From: Amphibalanus amphitrite
Lineage: Eukaryota; Arthropoda; Thecostraca; Balanomorpha; Balanidae
DNA length: 64,000 nt
Direction: 5' to 3'
NCBI RefSeq assembly: GCF_019059575.1
Contig: NW_024881671.1
Location: 496,001 to 560,000 of the forward strand
How positions within the stretch are numbered: position 1 is the first letter of the stretch; each line of letters opens with the position of its first letter. Positions 1-11,882 of this stretch are shown piece after piece. The position numbers and the translations under genes are program-made. Below the pieces are notes generated by a model, which was not told the origin of the DNA, did no database searches, and saw only the letters and a list, made by a program, of their open reading frames with translations.

Positions 1-96
1 CCAAGGGGATTCGCCAGTAAATACAATTAATTTGTTTCTGTAATATCTCAGCCGTTTCTGGGCCGATTTAGCTGAAACTTGGACTGTCGGTGGCAG

Positions 97-931
97 TGTA
101 GGGTAGGGTAGGGTAGGGTATACGGTAGGGTAGGGTAGTGTAGGGTAGGAGTAGGGGTAGGGTAGGAGTAGGGTAGGGTAGGTTAGGGTAGGGTAGGGTA
201 GGGTAGGGTAGGGGTAGGGTAGGGTAGGGTAGGGGTAGGGTAGGGTATGGTAGGTTAGGGTAGTGTAGGGTAGGGTAGGATAGGGTAAGGGTAGGGTAGG
301 GTAGGGTAGGGTAGGGTAGTGTAGGGTAGGGTAGGGTAGGGTAAGGTAGGGTAGGGTAGGGTAGTAGGGTAGGGTAAGGTAGGGTAGGGTAGGGTGGGAA
401 GGGTAGGGTAGGGTAGGGTAGGGTAGTAGGGTAGGGTATGGTAGGGTAGGGTAGCGTAGGGTAGGGTAGAGTTAGGTAGGGTAGAATTAGGTAGGGTAGG
501 GTAGGGTAGGGTAGGGTAGGGTATAGTATGGTAGGTTAGGGTAGTAGGGTAGGGTAGGGTAGGGTAGTAGGGTAGGGTAGTAGGGTAGGGTAGGGTAGTA
601 GGGTAGGGTAGGGTAGGGTAGGGTAGGGGTAGGGTAGGGTAGGGTAGGGTAGGGAAGGGTAGGTAGGGTAGGGTAGGGTAGTGTAGGGTTAGGGTTAGGG
701 TAGGGTAGTGTAGGGTAGGGTAGGGTAGGGTAGGGTAGGGTAGGGTAGTGTAAGGGTATGGTAGGGTAGGGTAGGGTAGGGTAGGGTAGGGGAAGGGTAG
801 GGTAGGGTAGGGTAGGGTAGGTTAGGGGTAGGGTAGGGTAGGGTAGGGGTAGGGTAGGGTAGGGTAGGGTAGTGTAGGGTAGGTTAGTGTAAGGTAGGGT
901 AGGTAGGGTAGGGTAGGGTAGGGGTAGGGTT
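97..931. repeat. (TAGGG)n pentanucleotide satellite
   Basis: About 830 bases of nearly pure TAGGG, broken by 4-mers, 6-mers (TAGGGG, TTAGGG) and single substitutions. The unit differs from the arthropod telomere TTAGG by register and composition. The open frames across it on the minus strand (runs of P, T, L, Y) are a by-product of the repeat and not a gene. Confidence 0.95.
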
Positions 932-2592
932 AAGTTCAAAAAGGGCCTAACATACAAAACACTTGAACACCCCGCACATATCACCAACCCTTACAGTTTA
1001 ATTAAAAACAGCTACCCAAATCTATCCAAATAATACATCTAAAAATACAAGTCAATCACCCAAACTAATGCACCCGTAACATAACATAAATCAAAACATA
1101 CAGTTATCGCGTAAACCTGTACCTCTAGTCATAATAACCACTGAGAGGTCACAAAAAATCGCCGCGACGTTCCGAGTGATGGGTCGCGCGATGGAGCCGG
1201 CCGCGTGGCCTTATCGTGCTCGCAGAGGCAGTAGAGGTCGGTCCTGAGGTGCCGAGGACATGTGTCGCATCCAGTGTCTCCAACAGCCATACGATGAGCG
1301 GCAGGTCTTACAGCATTCACCCGCCTGGGTCACTTTAGTTCAGATCATCAGGTCATTTTAAGCGACCTTATTTCAAAGGACATGGCTAGCAACACCGACT
1401 GAACGATTGCTTTGAAACTTTCACTTACTGATAAGGGTGACAGGATATACATTATATAAGCTCATCTCGTATTTTCGATATCTGTGATCTAACTGGTAAA
1501 AATAAATAGAAGTAGCCTTTATTTGTTCACCTATGCAGTTAAATGTATGATTTAGCCATGTTTGTCCAATGTGCCATCAGCGCAGATCACGATTATGTTT
1601 TCTGATTGATGCAATTTCCATTCAGATGAAAAATAAATAAATAGCAAAAGGTATTGGAATTTGGAGCAGAGGGGTCGATGTTGCCTTTTGCCCTTGGGCG
1701 ACTCGTAAGCTGACGAGCAGAGGACCAGCCGCCTACCCATGTCTTTCATCTGGCTAGAAATAGATCACGTACAGTCCACAGCAGAAGTAATGTGTGGTTT
1801 CAATCATGGGTATGTTCTGCTTCTGAAGCCTAGGAACGATTAGCCAGACTGCAACGAGACTTTAAATGTAGCTTACATGTATCTTCACCCTTGCAGCTAC
1901 AACTTTATCTATTGACGTCTTCTTTTCAATCAGTCCGCATTTAAAAATCGTCGGTCAAAACCATCCGTTGAGATTGGTAAAACCACACATTACTTTAGCG
2001 GTGGGCTGTACCTACAGTGCCGTATCTGCTGATGTTTTCCCTGCCGGTGGATGCGAATAGATCAATCCTAGGGGACTTAGGCCGTTATCAATCAGTTGAT
2101 TGGCACGGGCGGCACTGCCGTTAGTGCGTTGGTGTTGTTTGAGCTGCTCGCTGCTGTGTGTACCTACAGGTCGGGCTGCGGGCCGTACCTACCGCCGGCA
2201 GGTGGACGGCCGGCCGGGCCCGCCTGCCGGCTCATCCGGCTAAGGTCGTGTTTGACATTATACCAACAGCGCCGCCAGATGATCCTCCGTGGCAAACCGG
2301 CCACAACATTATCGCTGATTGCTTGAAGCTTGACATTCGTACGATATCTTTAGTAATTGTATTGGACTGCTACGCAAAAGCATTGCTCTTGAACCGGAAT
2401 GCCAAAGCAGTTGCCTAACTAATAAAATGCGCAGTGAAAGAGGTAGCGGCTGATTTCGTCGAACATCCGACGCTGATAGATTGATGATTTCCTTGGTCTA
2501 TTAGAAAGCCATCCGAGTTGCATGTAGCAGCCCACGGGAACAATGAACAGCTTGTGGTTATTTCGGTCGCTCCCCACCCGGCGTGACTGTTG
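932..2592. other. no recognisable gene
   Basis: Mixed AT-rich and GC-rich sequence with only short, unconserved open frames on both strands. A GC-rich patch around 2160-2240 has no recognisable protein in any frame. Upstream exons of the gene ending at 2721 could lie here, but none can be picked with confidence. Confidence 0.5.
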
Positions 2593-2625
2593 CTCTCTCT
2601 CTCTCTCTCTCCGTCCCCCGGGCAG

Positions 2626-2721
2626 GTATATGAGCGCGCGGAGGAGCACGCCGTACAGCAGGCGCTCTCGGACGTCGCCTGGCTCACCGAACACGAGGGC
2701 AAGCTGAGCATCGACCTGTGA
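2626..2721 (+). CDS. putative 3'-terminal coding exon, gene unknown
   Basis: A (CT)n polypyrimidine run (2593-2612) and a CAG acceptor (2623-2625) are followed by an open frame of 31 codons to a TGA at 2719-2721. In phase 0 it reads VYERAEEHAVQQALSD followed by VAWLTEHEGKLSIDL and a stop. The composition (acidic, helical, no low-complexity run) looks protein-like, unlike the shadow frames nearby. A poly(A) signal lies 249 bases after the stop. I do not recognise the protein. Upstream exons must lie earlier in the window or outside it, so phase and full length are unknown. It could be a chance open stretch behind a CT repeat, but acceptor, open frame, stop and poly(A) signal occur in the right order. 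Confidence 0.45.
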   Translation, partial: VYERAEEHAVQQALSDVAWLTEHEGKLSIDL

Positions 2722-2969
2722 GCGGGCGGCGCGCCGCGGCGGCAGAGGTCAGCCCAACATTGGCGGCGGGAAGGTCAGCCAGACACCGGAGAGACAGCGG
2801 TCAACGGTGGGAGGACAGCCCGACATCCGGGGAGGGGCGGGGTCCGACTGTGGAGCCCGGATGGGGCGCCTCCAGATCAGGTCAGCCGCCCGGGTGGTGC
2901 CGCAGATATCCAGCTAAATTAGAGCGTGTTCTTCTCCTGACCCTGGGAAGATTGAAAGGTGATGATGCG

Positions 2970-2975
2970 AATAAA
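2970..2975 (+). terminator. poly(A) signal AATAAA
   Basis: A canonical AATAAA about 250 bases after the stop of the putative last exon at 2626-2721. It supports a transcript ending near 2990-3000. Confidence 0.4.
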
Positions 2976-5422
2976 ACTCTAAGTTGATCCACAGTGAAAT
3001 ATGAGGTCGAATATTTTGACAAAACCTAGAGTGAACGTTAAAATATTGGAGACTATCTTCTCAATTCAGTTACTGGGTGTTCTTGCTTGCGATGGGTATC
3101 AGGCGCTAGGTAAAAAAGAGAGATTAAAACACTCTTTTGCTACAGCGTGATTCATTTTATGCTGGTATGACAAAGTCATACCTATACAGTAAGGGACTAT
3201 GTGCCCTACTTTTGTTCGGACGTTTGTGACTTCTAAATAGTTAGAGATGCGGTGAAACTCTGAACTCCATTGTGAAGCGGCAAAGCGCTGGTTATTGTAA
3301 ATGCACACTGAAATGTAAGTTGTAACTGTCATGTGTCCACAGTACTTGTATATCATCATCAACCCATTATTGAGTGAATAAAACGCGTTTACTTTGCTAT
3401 CATGTCATATCGATTGATTTTTTTTTTTTAATGCTTAGGGCGAGGGCGACCGTAAGGGTTTTATCGGGAATATCACTAACTGCTCCATTGCCGCATCATT
3501 TTTTTTTTTTTTACTGGATTTGATGTAATGAGTAGCTATTGAATTATACAACGTAAAAAGTAGACGTGCTCCACGCTCTCAAAAGGTGCTCGTCGTCTTC
3601 TTAAGTTCCTAAGTTAATAAGCAAGCGTGAGACGTGTCGTTAACGGCATGTGCGATTCAAATCATTCATTGTAATGCCTTTCTTACACGGATGTGTTGAT
3701 AACTGTCAAAGTTGAGTATCTACAGCAGTAACGATCTTGCACCATCTGAGCTGTGAGTTGTGACCACATTAGTTTTTCTTTTTTTCTTTTTGGGTAAAGT
3801 AACGTTTCAGCCTGCGAGTATTTCCTGTCGCGTCCGGCTGAGGAGGGGAGATAAGAAGGGCCCACAACGGCGTGGGTATTGACTGCATCCTGTCTGTGGG
3901 TTTCTGGGTAACAATCTGCTGAAACGCGAGGATACCACTGAGGCCGTCTTCTGCCGCCGGCGGGCCGCGATGCCGCCGGCACACTGCGCGCTGTTCTTGA
4001 GCGTCTTGCTGTGAACTGAGCCGTGCCAATCCATTACCGTGGCCGGGCTTCTGACGGTCTCACCCGCCGGCCGACCCGCCCTCCTCCCCCCCCCCCCCCC
4101 CCCGCTCTGATGGAGAACGCCCGACATTGGCGGCGCCTGAGTGCTGAATTTTTGCCGGGGACCTTTGGTCAGGTGCTACGTATAGGGCTAATTGGTAATG
4201 AGCTGACTTTTAGAAAGGTAAAAAAGAGATTATCTTTTTATCTTTTTTAATGCACCATAGCATGATGCTGAGCTTTTTTATTGTCTTTATTTCATCACGA
4301 GACTTAAAGTCGCGCTATTATTTAGGCTGTCAACACTGCTTTAGTTAAAGCTCGATCAGATCATTGCCTGTTCCGGGAGTTACAGCAGCCGGCGCCAGGC
4401 GTTGTGCGCTGCGGCAAATATTACTATGGCCGACAGGCTGTCCAATTAAAATCGGTGCGTCATTGTGGAATGCGGGTTCCGACATAAATTCAGCCCACTT
4501 AGCGTAGACGTTCCACTAGCAGATTGTTCCCTAGTTGAACCTAAAGCGCCGGCTGTTTTCTGGAAACGTATCAGAGCATGTGTACAACATTCAGCTTTAT
4601 GTATTTAAATGAGATGTCAGGTGCCCCGGCGACTCGGCGAGTGCGTGGTGTATGATGCGCGACTACCAGGCTGCATGGTCGTTGCTGAACGAGACATGAC
4701 ACGCAGCAATTATGCAAATTGCGGAAAAGATAGTTGAATTTACAACTTTAATGTGACGTAAATGTGACAGGGTGTTCGTCTGCTGCTCGTGCACGGAGTT
4801 GTACGCTGAAATTTATTCATAAGTAATGTCTTCCACATTTGATTGAGTGAAATAATCTACAAAATTTATGTAATATGGTGCCTTCCGATCTTTATAATGA
4901 CCAACATCTTCTCTGTACACTGTACAGTGTGTTTCGGTGTGTTATTGAACACATCGACATACCCACCGAACTGTAGATCGCGTCACATACTTCCTAGTGC
5001 TTGGTGACACCGCCGCCGCCGCCGCCTCATTTCCCCACCGGCAGATTCTCGTATCGTCATCACCATCGTCACCGGCGCGCCTCGATCGTCAATCAATACT
5101 ACAGACAATCCTATTGTCGTTCCCGTGATATGTGATCGTGAATACATCGGGCTCGGCCAGCGGTACGCGAAAAGATGTTTGTGCTTGCTGTGAAATATTC
5201 ATATGGCAACCACCAATATCTGTTAGGCACTCCTTTTTGGGTTGTAACTTAGGCCGCCGTAGTGCCCCTAACTTTAGGCACACCGTGATTCGCCAAGGCG
5301 GGGCTGCTTTACTGACTGACTTGGCAGCCGTGGCCTTTCCTGCCGCCCGACAGCCGCGGTCGGGCAGGTCAGCCTTCCCCATCGTCATCTGATCCTCCCT
5401 GAAACTCTGCGTCTGCGCTATC
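2976..5422. other. intergenic, no recognisable gene
   Basis: Only short unconserved open frames. Simple tracts include poly-T near 3419-3430 and 3500-3511, poly-C near 4086-4103 and a short (GCC)n near 5010-5026. No transposon ends or RNA genes recognised. Confidence 0.5.
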
Positions 5423-5618
5423 CTACTGTTAACGCCAGACCCCTTGAGACCCTAATTTTTCGCGATTACTTTTAAATGCGTGAAGGAATTTCAACCAAGC
5501 TCAGGACATGGCCGTTTCAAGACAGGCCGAAACTTTTACAATTTAGATATTTTATCGCCATTTCAATATTTCAGGCATTTGTCATTGACTCGTAATGTTA
5601 ACTGTTTTTCCATCCTGG

Positions 5619-6020
5619 GCCCTGTTTCACCGGTGATAGCAGCAAGCTGCTATCACGTTTCGCGAGCTGACGTCATGTCGTGACGCCATACTGTTGTCGT
5701 AATGGGTAGTTCCGGCGCACGATTGCTGCGACCTTGGCGGCGGCATTAAGTGACGTATGAGCCTAAAAGTAAGAGTTAACGCAGTCATGATAGTATATAT
5801 ATATTTTTGATATATATTTTTTCAATATGATGTATTTAAAAGAAGTTGGGTTTAGGAAAAATTTGGACATTAACTTCGAACATTTAGCTGATGACGTAAA
5901 ACAATATTGCGGCAATCGTGCGCCAGAATTGCCCCTTACGTCAGCAGTATGACGTCATCACATTACGTCAGCTCGCGCAATTTGATAGTAGCTTGCTGCT
6001 ATCACCGGTGAAACAGGGGC
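5619..6020. mobile_element. 402-bp MITE, CTGG-flanked
   Basis: The ends are inverted copies of GCCCTGTTTCACCGGTGAT (one extra C at the right end), each followed by an imperfect TAGCAGCAAGCTGCTATCA-type palindrome and TGACGTCA-like motifs. CTGG flanks both sides (5615-5618, 6021-6024), consistent with a 4-bp target duplication. The interior is AT-rich and non-coding. Confidence 0.75.
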
Positions 6021-6473
6021 CTGGATAGAGGCTTTCTACGTCATATGACATTAGGCTCCGCCCACGACTGCGGCATTGACCCGTGCCCATCAGCGACCTC
6101 TGTACAAACGACACCCCTGCCATCTGTGAAGGACTATGAATTTCGCTGACGCTTCACGTGCTATGAGTCAATTGCAGCAGACGGTCAAGTAAATGTTAGG
6201 CTCTTGTTGACTCTTGTATGTAGGACCAAGAGGACCATCACTCCTCAACCTACTACTCAGTCGTGCTTCGAACAAACGTTAACGATTCCTAACAAATACG
6301 ATTTTCGATGTAGGGTATCTGTTTGAAATACGAGCGAGCCGTATAATGTGAAGCTCAGGCAATTAACTTATTATTGCGTTGTTCGATGGTTGCATAGCGA
6401 TGTACAAATCGGCAGCTACTTGGTGACATCCGACATCCCATTATCGCATTATCTGCAACGCCATAGGCTTTAA

Positions 6474-7659
6474 CCCGCGCCCGGCTGGGGGTCCTGGATT
6501 TCCACGCCCTGCTGGGGGGGGGGTGTTTGAACACCCCCCCTTGTAACTCGGCTCCTGGGCCACGTAGCGATACGCGGAAGGCGGCGTTCGAAAGAGCGTC
6601 AAAAATAATGACGAAATCACTTCGGTCAATTTTTTGGTCAGGTCAAAGGTCAGGTCACCAGAGGTCATTGAAAGCAAAATTTCGCCGATTTCCAGGTCGA
6701 ATGTCGACAATTTCCAAGAAGCCAACGCATAACTCGGGAACCAATAGAGCTACAGCGCCGCGGAAAAGCGCATTCGATAGCCCTATTAACGCCCTTTCTG
6801 AGTAATTCTCTCAGATTTGACCTAACGTCAACGGTTTTGCCTGCAGGGGGCAAAAACTGCAAAAATAGCCGATTTTTTCGGAAACAGTTTTTCTGCAATA
6901 ACTTTTGACCCAAGCCTTGTACGAGCTTACTTTTACCAGCATCGTGTTCCTCTCGTCAAGACGCATCGAATGAACTATAACTTGACCTTGAAAGGTCAAC
7001 TTGAAAATTTGACCTCAGGTCAAGGTCATGACCTAACCGGAAAGGGTCATGTTGCATATCAGTCGATCCGTATCGTCGAGCTGAACACATCTAAGGCGTT
7101 TTCATCGCTCTAGCACGCCTCTATCAAAAGTTATTCGCGAAAAACTGTTAGATATCATTCGTGACCTAAGATGACCTCAGGGCATAAGCAAGGGTCACGG
7201 ACACCATTTTCATGTTCAGTGTGTCTAAACCACTTGTACTTCGGTGTTTGGGAGTGTTTATAATGTCTTTCGTCCAAAAGAGGCGCATTTCAATTTTCTC
7301 CCATTGACTGATAATGGGGAGGTCGCAAAATTGACCTGACCTTAGGTCATCGATATCAAAATTCTGAGATATACATTTTGTACATACTATTGCTCTTAGC
7401 AATCGCTGAAAGTTTCAAAGCGATCGGTCACTCGGTGTAGCTATGACAGACATTGAAACTTTTTATGAGGTGAGGTCACTTCAAGTGACCTGGTGACCTG
7501 ACCTTGAATGACCTTGGTCTGAAATTTTCACAACATGTGTAGAATTGATGTATGATAAGGTGTACCAAAAACGGCGGCGCTCCGCGCCGCCGTTTTTGAG
7601 ATATTCGCGAAAAACCACAAGGGGGGGTGTTCAAACACCCCCCCCCAGCAGGGCGCGGG
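6474..7659 (+). mobile_element. TTAA element, CCCGCGCC family (copy 1)
   Basis: TTAA flanks both ends (6470-6473, 7660-7663). The termini are CCCGCGCCCGGCTGGGGG and its near inverse, and a perfect G-run/TGTTTGAACA/C-run palindrome sits inside each end. The interior is full of AGGTCA half-sites, including a DR1 (6640-6652) and an IR0 palindrome (7023-7034). TTAA duplication with CCC...GGG ends fits the piggyBac superfamily, but no transposase is present, so the element is non-autonomous. Copies at 9246-10587 and 33139-34328 (inverted) are closely similar. Confidence 0.85.
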
Positions 7660-8214
7660 TTAAATACAGGTGAATATTTCCTAACCTTATGTCAGTTATA
7701 TGCCATCTGCTCGTCATATGCAGCTTATAAAAAAAAAATATCAGCGAACATATCAGCATTGTAGAAGCAATGCGCATTGAGCATTTATGACTCCTTAGTC
7801 ATCATGTCGCTCTCTGGGCACTGTCAGCCAAGACGCTACGCACAACTCCGCCGGCTTTCGGCACCGCTCGACCGTCGCCCGTCCCCGCTCCCCGCCACAG
7901 CGAGAGTGACCGCGCGCCGGCCCGAAACCGCCGCAGGCCAAGACCACAGAGGCGGGGCTTAGCTGTGACGTCATAACCTATCACAGACTGACTGGTGATA
8001 GCCTCGACACACCGGATGAAAATCTTGCTCGAAATTTAACATTACGAGTCAATGACAAGTGCCTGAAATATTGAAATGGCGATAAAATATCTAAATTGTA
8101 AAAGTTTCGGCCTGTCTTGAAACGGCCATGTCCTGAGCTTGGTTGAAATTCCTTCACGCATTTAAAAGTAATCGCGAAAAATTAGGGTCTCAAGGGGTCT
8201 GGCGTTAACAGTAG

Positions 8215-8737
8215 ACACTGCACTAGAACAATGAAAAAACACCGCGGGATTAAATTATCCACTCGGGTCGTTAGGCGCTCCGCAGCTGGTGCCGGACATT
8301 CCGCGCTGTTGGTGCAAATGACACTCGAAGTTTTTACTGATCAGCAAAACATGGTGATTTGATCTTCGGTCCCAACCATGGCCAGTGCAGCGTAATTCGT
8401 GTTTGTTGTCCGGTGCAAGATTCCTATAGATAGTCCGATGACGCTCACGGCGCTGCCGATGTCGCCTCCCAGCGCCTGTCAAGTCGTCCGTTGTACCTTC
8501 GTCCGCTCTGACTCTGCTGCCGTGTCTTTGATGTCGGACAGTGCCTTTCCGCAGCGCGTTACTGTCGGTCCGCCAGAGCCCAAAGGCTTTGCGTTCGATG
8601 GCACACAAGGGCCGCTACTCCAATGAGCGGCCGTCCGGCGCAAACGCGCCGACCGGACCGACCCCGGCACGGACGGAAACTGGGGCTGCTTCTGAGAGGA
8701 TCGACCCGCTCCTTCCGCACCCTCTATCCTCCTCCGT

Positions 8738-8836
<99 letters not shown>

Positions 8837-9241
8837 GCTCTCTCTTCCCCTCTCCTCTTTCATTCTCACTTTCTATCTCTCGGCGCTCTCTCGACTTTTA
8901 ATTTCCAGGCAGGGCCTCACGACCTGTTTTTACTTTCCGCTGGTGTTTGTCGCTGCAATTGAAGACAAAGCACTCAGGCTCGCCGAGACTTCCGCCTCTC
9001 TGTTTTTAATAAACTCCTTTGGTCTCGCCTTGCCCGGCCTTTATCTATTGTCACCTTTTATAAATGCTCTTAAGAAATAGTGTCACGTAGTTGATGAAGA
9101 CTTAGCAGCCCTACAGAGTCTGGAGCAGCCGACGGGCGGTCTTTGAATAGCCAAACTCAATGGAACAACTAAGTACCTGAATGCTCATCCTGCTTAGGGG
9201 GGCCGAGCCGACATCATAAGCGGGCCAGACAAGTGCATGCA
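8215..9241. other. intergenic, no gene recognised
   Basis: Unique sequence apart from the CT microsatellite at 8747-8846. The long open frames here run through that microsatellite (runs of S and L, or R and E) and are not believed. Confidence 0.5.
8747..8846. repeat. (CT)n microsatellite
   Basis: About 100 bases of CT with three or four CG interruptions, flanked by degenerate C/T-rich sequence on both sides. Confidence 0.95.
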
Positions 9242-9245
9242 TTAA

Positions 9246-10147
9246 CCCGCACCCGGCTGGGGGTCCTGGATTTCCACGCCCTGCTGGGGGGCGGGGTGTT
9301 TGAACACACCCCCCCCCCCCCTCTTCTAACTCGGCTCCTGGGCCACGTAGCGATACGCGGAAGGCGGCATTCGAAAGAGCGTCAAAAATAATGACGAAAT
9401 CACTTTGGTCAATTTTTTGGTCAGGTCAAAGGTCAGGTCACCGAGGTCATTGAAGGCAAAATTTTGCCGATTTCCAGGTCGAATGTCGACAATTTCTAAG
9501 AAGCCAACGCATAACTCGGGAAGCAATAGAGCTACAGCGCCGCGGAAAAGCGCATTCGATAGCCCTATTAACGCCCTTTCTGAGTAACTCTCTCAGATTT
9601 GACCTATCGTCAACGGTTTTGCCTGCAGGGGGCAAAAACTGCAAAAATAGCCGATTTTTTTCGGAAACAGTATCTCTGCAATAACTTTTGACCCAAGCCT
9701 TGTACGAGCTTACTTTTACCGGCATCGTGTTCCTCTCGTCAAGACGCATCGAATGAACTATAACTTGACCTTGAAAGGTCAACTTGAAAATTTGACCTCA
9801 GGTGAAGGTCATGACCTGACCGGAAAGGGTCATGTTGCATATCAGTTGATCCGTATCGTCGAGCTGAACACATCTAGAGCGTTTTCATCGCTGTAGCATG
9901 CCTCTATCAAAAGTTATTTGCGAAAAACTGTTAGATGCCATTCATGACCTAAGATGACCTCAGGGTCATAAACAGGGGTCACGGACACCATTTTCATGTT
10001 CAGTGTGTCTAAACCACTTGTAATTCAGTGTTTGGGAGTGTTTATAATATCTTTCGTCCAAAAGAGGCGCATTTCAATTTTCTCCCATTGACTTATAATG
10101 GGGAGGTCGCAAAATTGACCTGACCTTAGGTCATGGATATCAAAATT

Positions 10148-10237
<90 letters not shown>

Positions 10238-10587
10238 ACATGCTATTGCTCTTAGCAATCGCTGAAAGTTTCAAAGCGATCGGTCACTCGGTGTAGCTAT
10301 GGCAGACATTAATACTTTTTATGAGGTGAGGTCACTCCAAGTGACCTGGTGACCTGACCTTGAATGACCTTGGTCTGAAATTTTCACAACATGTGTAGAA
10401 TTGATGCATGATAAGGTGTACCAAAAACGGGTGTACCAAAAACGGTACCAATACGGTACCAATAATAAGGTGTACCAAAAACGGTACCAATTTCAAAAAC
10501 CCCCGCCTTTTGTTTTTGAAATATCCGCGAAAAACCACAAGGGGGGTGTTCAAACCCCCCCCCCCCCCTCCCCCAGTAGGGCGCGGG
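9246..10587 (+). mobile_element. TTAA element, CCCGCGCC family (copy 2)
   Basis: TTAA at 9242-9245 and 10588-10591. Same orientation and structure as the copy at 6474-7659, with a DR1 at 9423-9435 and an IR0 at 9806-9817. It is longer because a (TA)n tract has grown at 10151-10235 and because a short stretch rich in GGTACC and GGTGTACC has been reiterated near 10415-10490. No transposase. Confidence 0.85.
10151..10235. repeat. (TA)n microsatellite
   Basis: About 42 uninterrupted AT dinucleotides. In the sister element the same site holds only a few bases (ATATACAT near 7370), so the tract arose within this copy. Confidence 0.95.
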
Positions 10588-10591
10588 TTAA

Positions 10592-11742
10592 AGGGCATGC
10601 TTATGCATACAGGCTCCGGATATTTGATAAAATATCTTACTGGATGCTGTACCAAGACAAGAATATGGTCTATATGCAGCCCATAAACAGCATTTTATAC
10701 CATTATAAGATCCCAAAAGACGACAATGCCACGGAACGTTAAAGGTCCGCAAATCTGATTCTGGCTTGCCGTTACTTAGAAGCCGTGAGCAACATAGCAT
10801 GAAATGGATCCATAATCATATATCTTCGATGTATCACTGGCGAGCTACAGGCTTATGAGGGCTGCTCAATTTTATTGCAAGTTTTTATTTGCAATTGCTG
10901 TTTGGTGAATAGTACCTAGGTGATGCAAAATGTGTGTGCATAGGCGAAGCTGCTGAGGTATGCTCAATGCGAATGTACCCTCCGTTTATAGCTGCTCTCG
11001 CTAAAATAATCCGCACTCGCGCATCGTTCCATAAATAGAAATGTTTCCACTGCTTCTCAAAGTCATATGAATGAATTTGCTATCTATGTGCTCTGTCATC
11101 AGTTGTTCATACTCAGAGCCTCAATCCTTAGCTTCTCTTCGACATGTGGAAAATATTCAGTGATTTCACCCGGATTGCTCGATGTTGCTAAGATCATGTT
11201 CAGTGTCCGGTAAATAGGACACGGGGTGTTTGACACAGCGTGACCGCCGTGGGTGACTAACTGTAGCCAAGGTACTTTTCATTTATTTCTTCAAGGGAGC
11301 TTGAAAGCTGATAATGGACTAATTTAATTGTTGGTGTTATTTATTTGAGTAAATATGAGGTTTTATTGCCTCCGTTTAGTAGCATTAATGATCCTTTATC
11401 TGCCCCCGTAGCTGTTCTCCCTCAGTGACCCAGCCAACAACAGTCGTTGAACTGCACTTTGCACTACTTCGTGATTGGTTGGTACGATCACACTTTCAGA
11501 AAATGTCTTGAAAATTCCTCCTTCGCCTCTTCGAAATGATAACCTCGCTTGACTTGCTATACATTTCCGTCACACGAGTCTCCACTTGAATGGAGAATCG
11601 GCAGCCTTGCACCTCCACGCCGACTCCTACATCATCAGCGACCTCCAGGCTGGGTTTTCCGTCTCTCGTGACCGTGCCTTATGGCGTTAGCGGCTCTTTC
11701 TCGTTGGGTCCAGGGTGGGGTCGCAGCAGACGGGAGCGTATG
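10592..11742. other. intergenic, no gene recognised
   Basis: AT-rich unique sequence up to the left end of transposon X. No credible coding or repeat structure seen. Confidence 0.5.
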
Positions 11743-11882
11743 TACAGTAGGTCTACTAAAAAAGTCCCCCGCTCCAGAGGCGGGCGGCCGGCCGAACCCC
11801 CGGATTCCAGCCCCGACTCTATTGCGCAGGCCGCGGCAGCGACACGGGTCAGGTCGCGGCGCCCGGCGAGTGGGTCAGTTGG

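Larger units (their letters stand above)
5423..8214. mobile_element. inverted-repeat element E with two insertions
   Basis: About 180 bases at 5423-5603 return as the reverse complement at 8033-8214, and both outer ends read CTACTGTTAACGCCAGACC. Between the arms lie a 0.4-kb MITE and a 1.2-kb TTAA element, so the original element was only about 1.2 kb. No target-site duplication is clear at the outer ends and no transposase frame is seen. It is best called a non-autonomous DNA transposon of unassigned superfamily. Confidence 0.75.

Noticed and set aside
487-987. 166-codon minus-strand open frame rich in P, T, L and Y
   Set aside because: It is the translation of the TAGGG satellite and has no content beyond the repeat.
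6665-6999. Frames such as MTFQGQVIVHSMRLDERN shared by three TTAA elements
   Set aside because: The DNA of the copies is alike in all frames, so the shared peptide is no evidence of coding; frames are short and end at random points.
8541-9080. 179-codon frame with a long S/L run
   Set aside because: Created by the CT microsatellite at 8747-8846; flanking residues are unconserved and there is no splice or start context.
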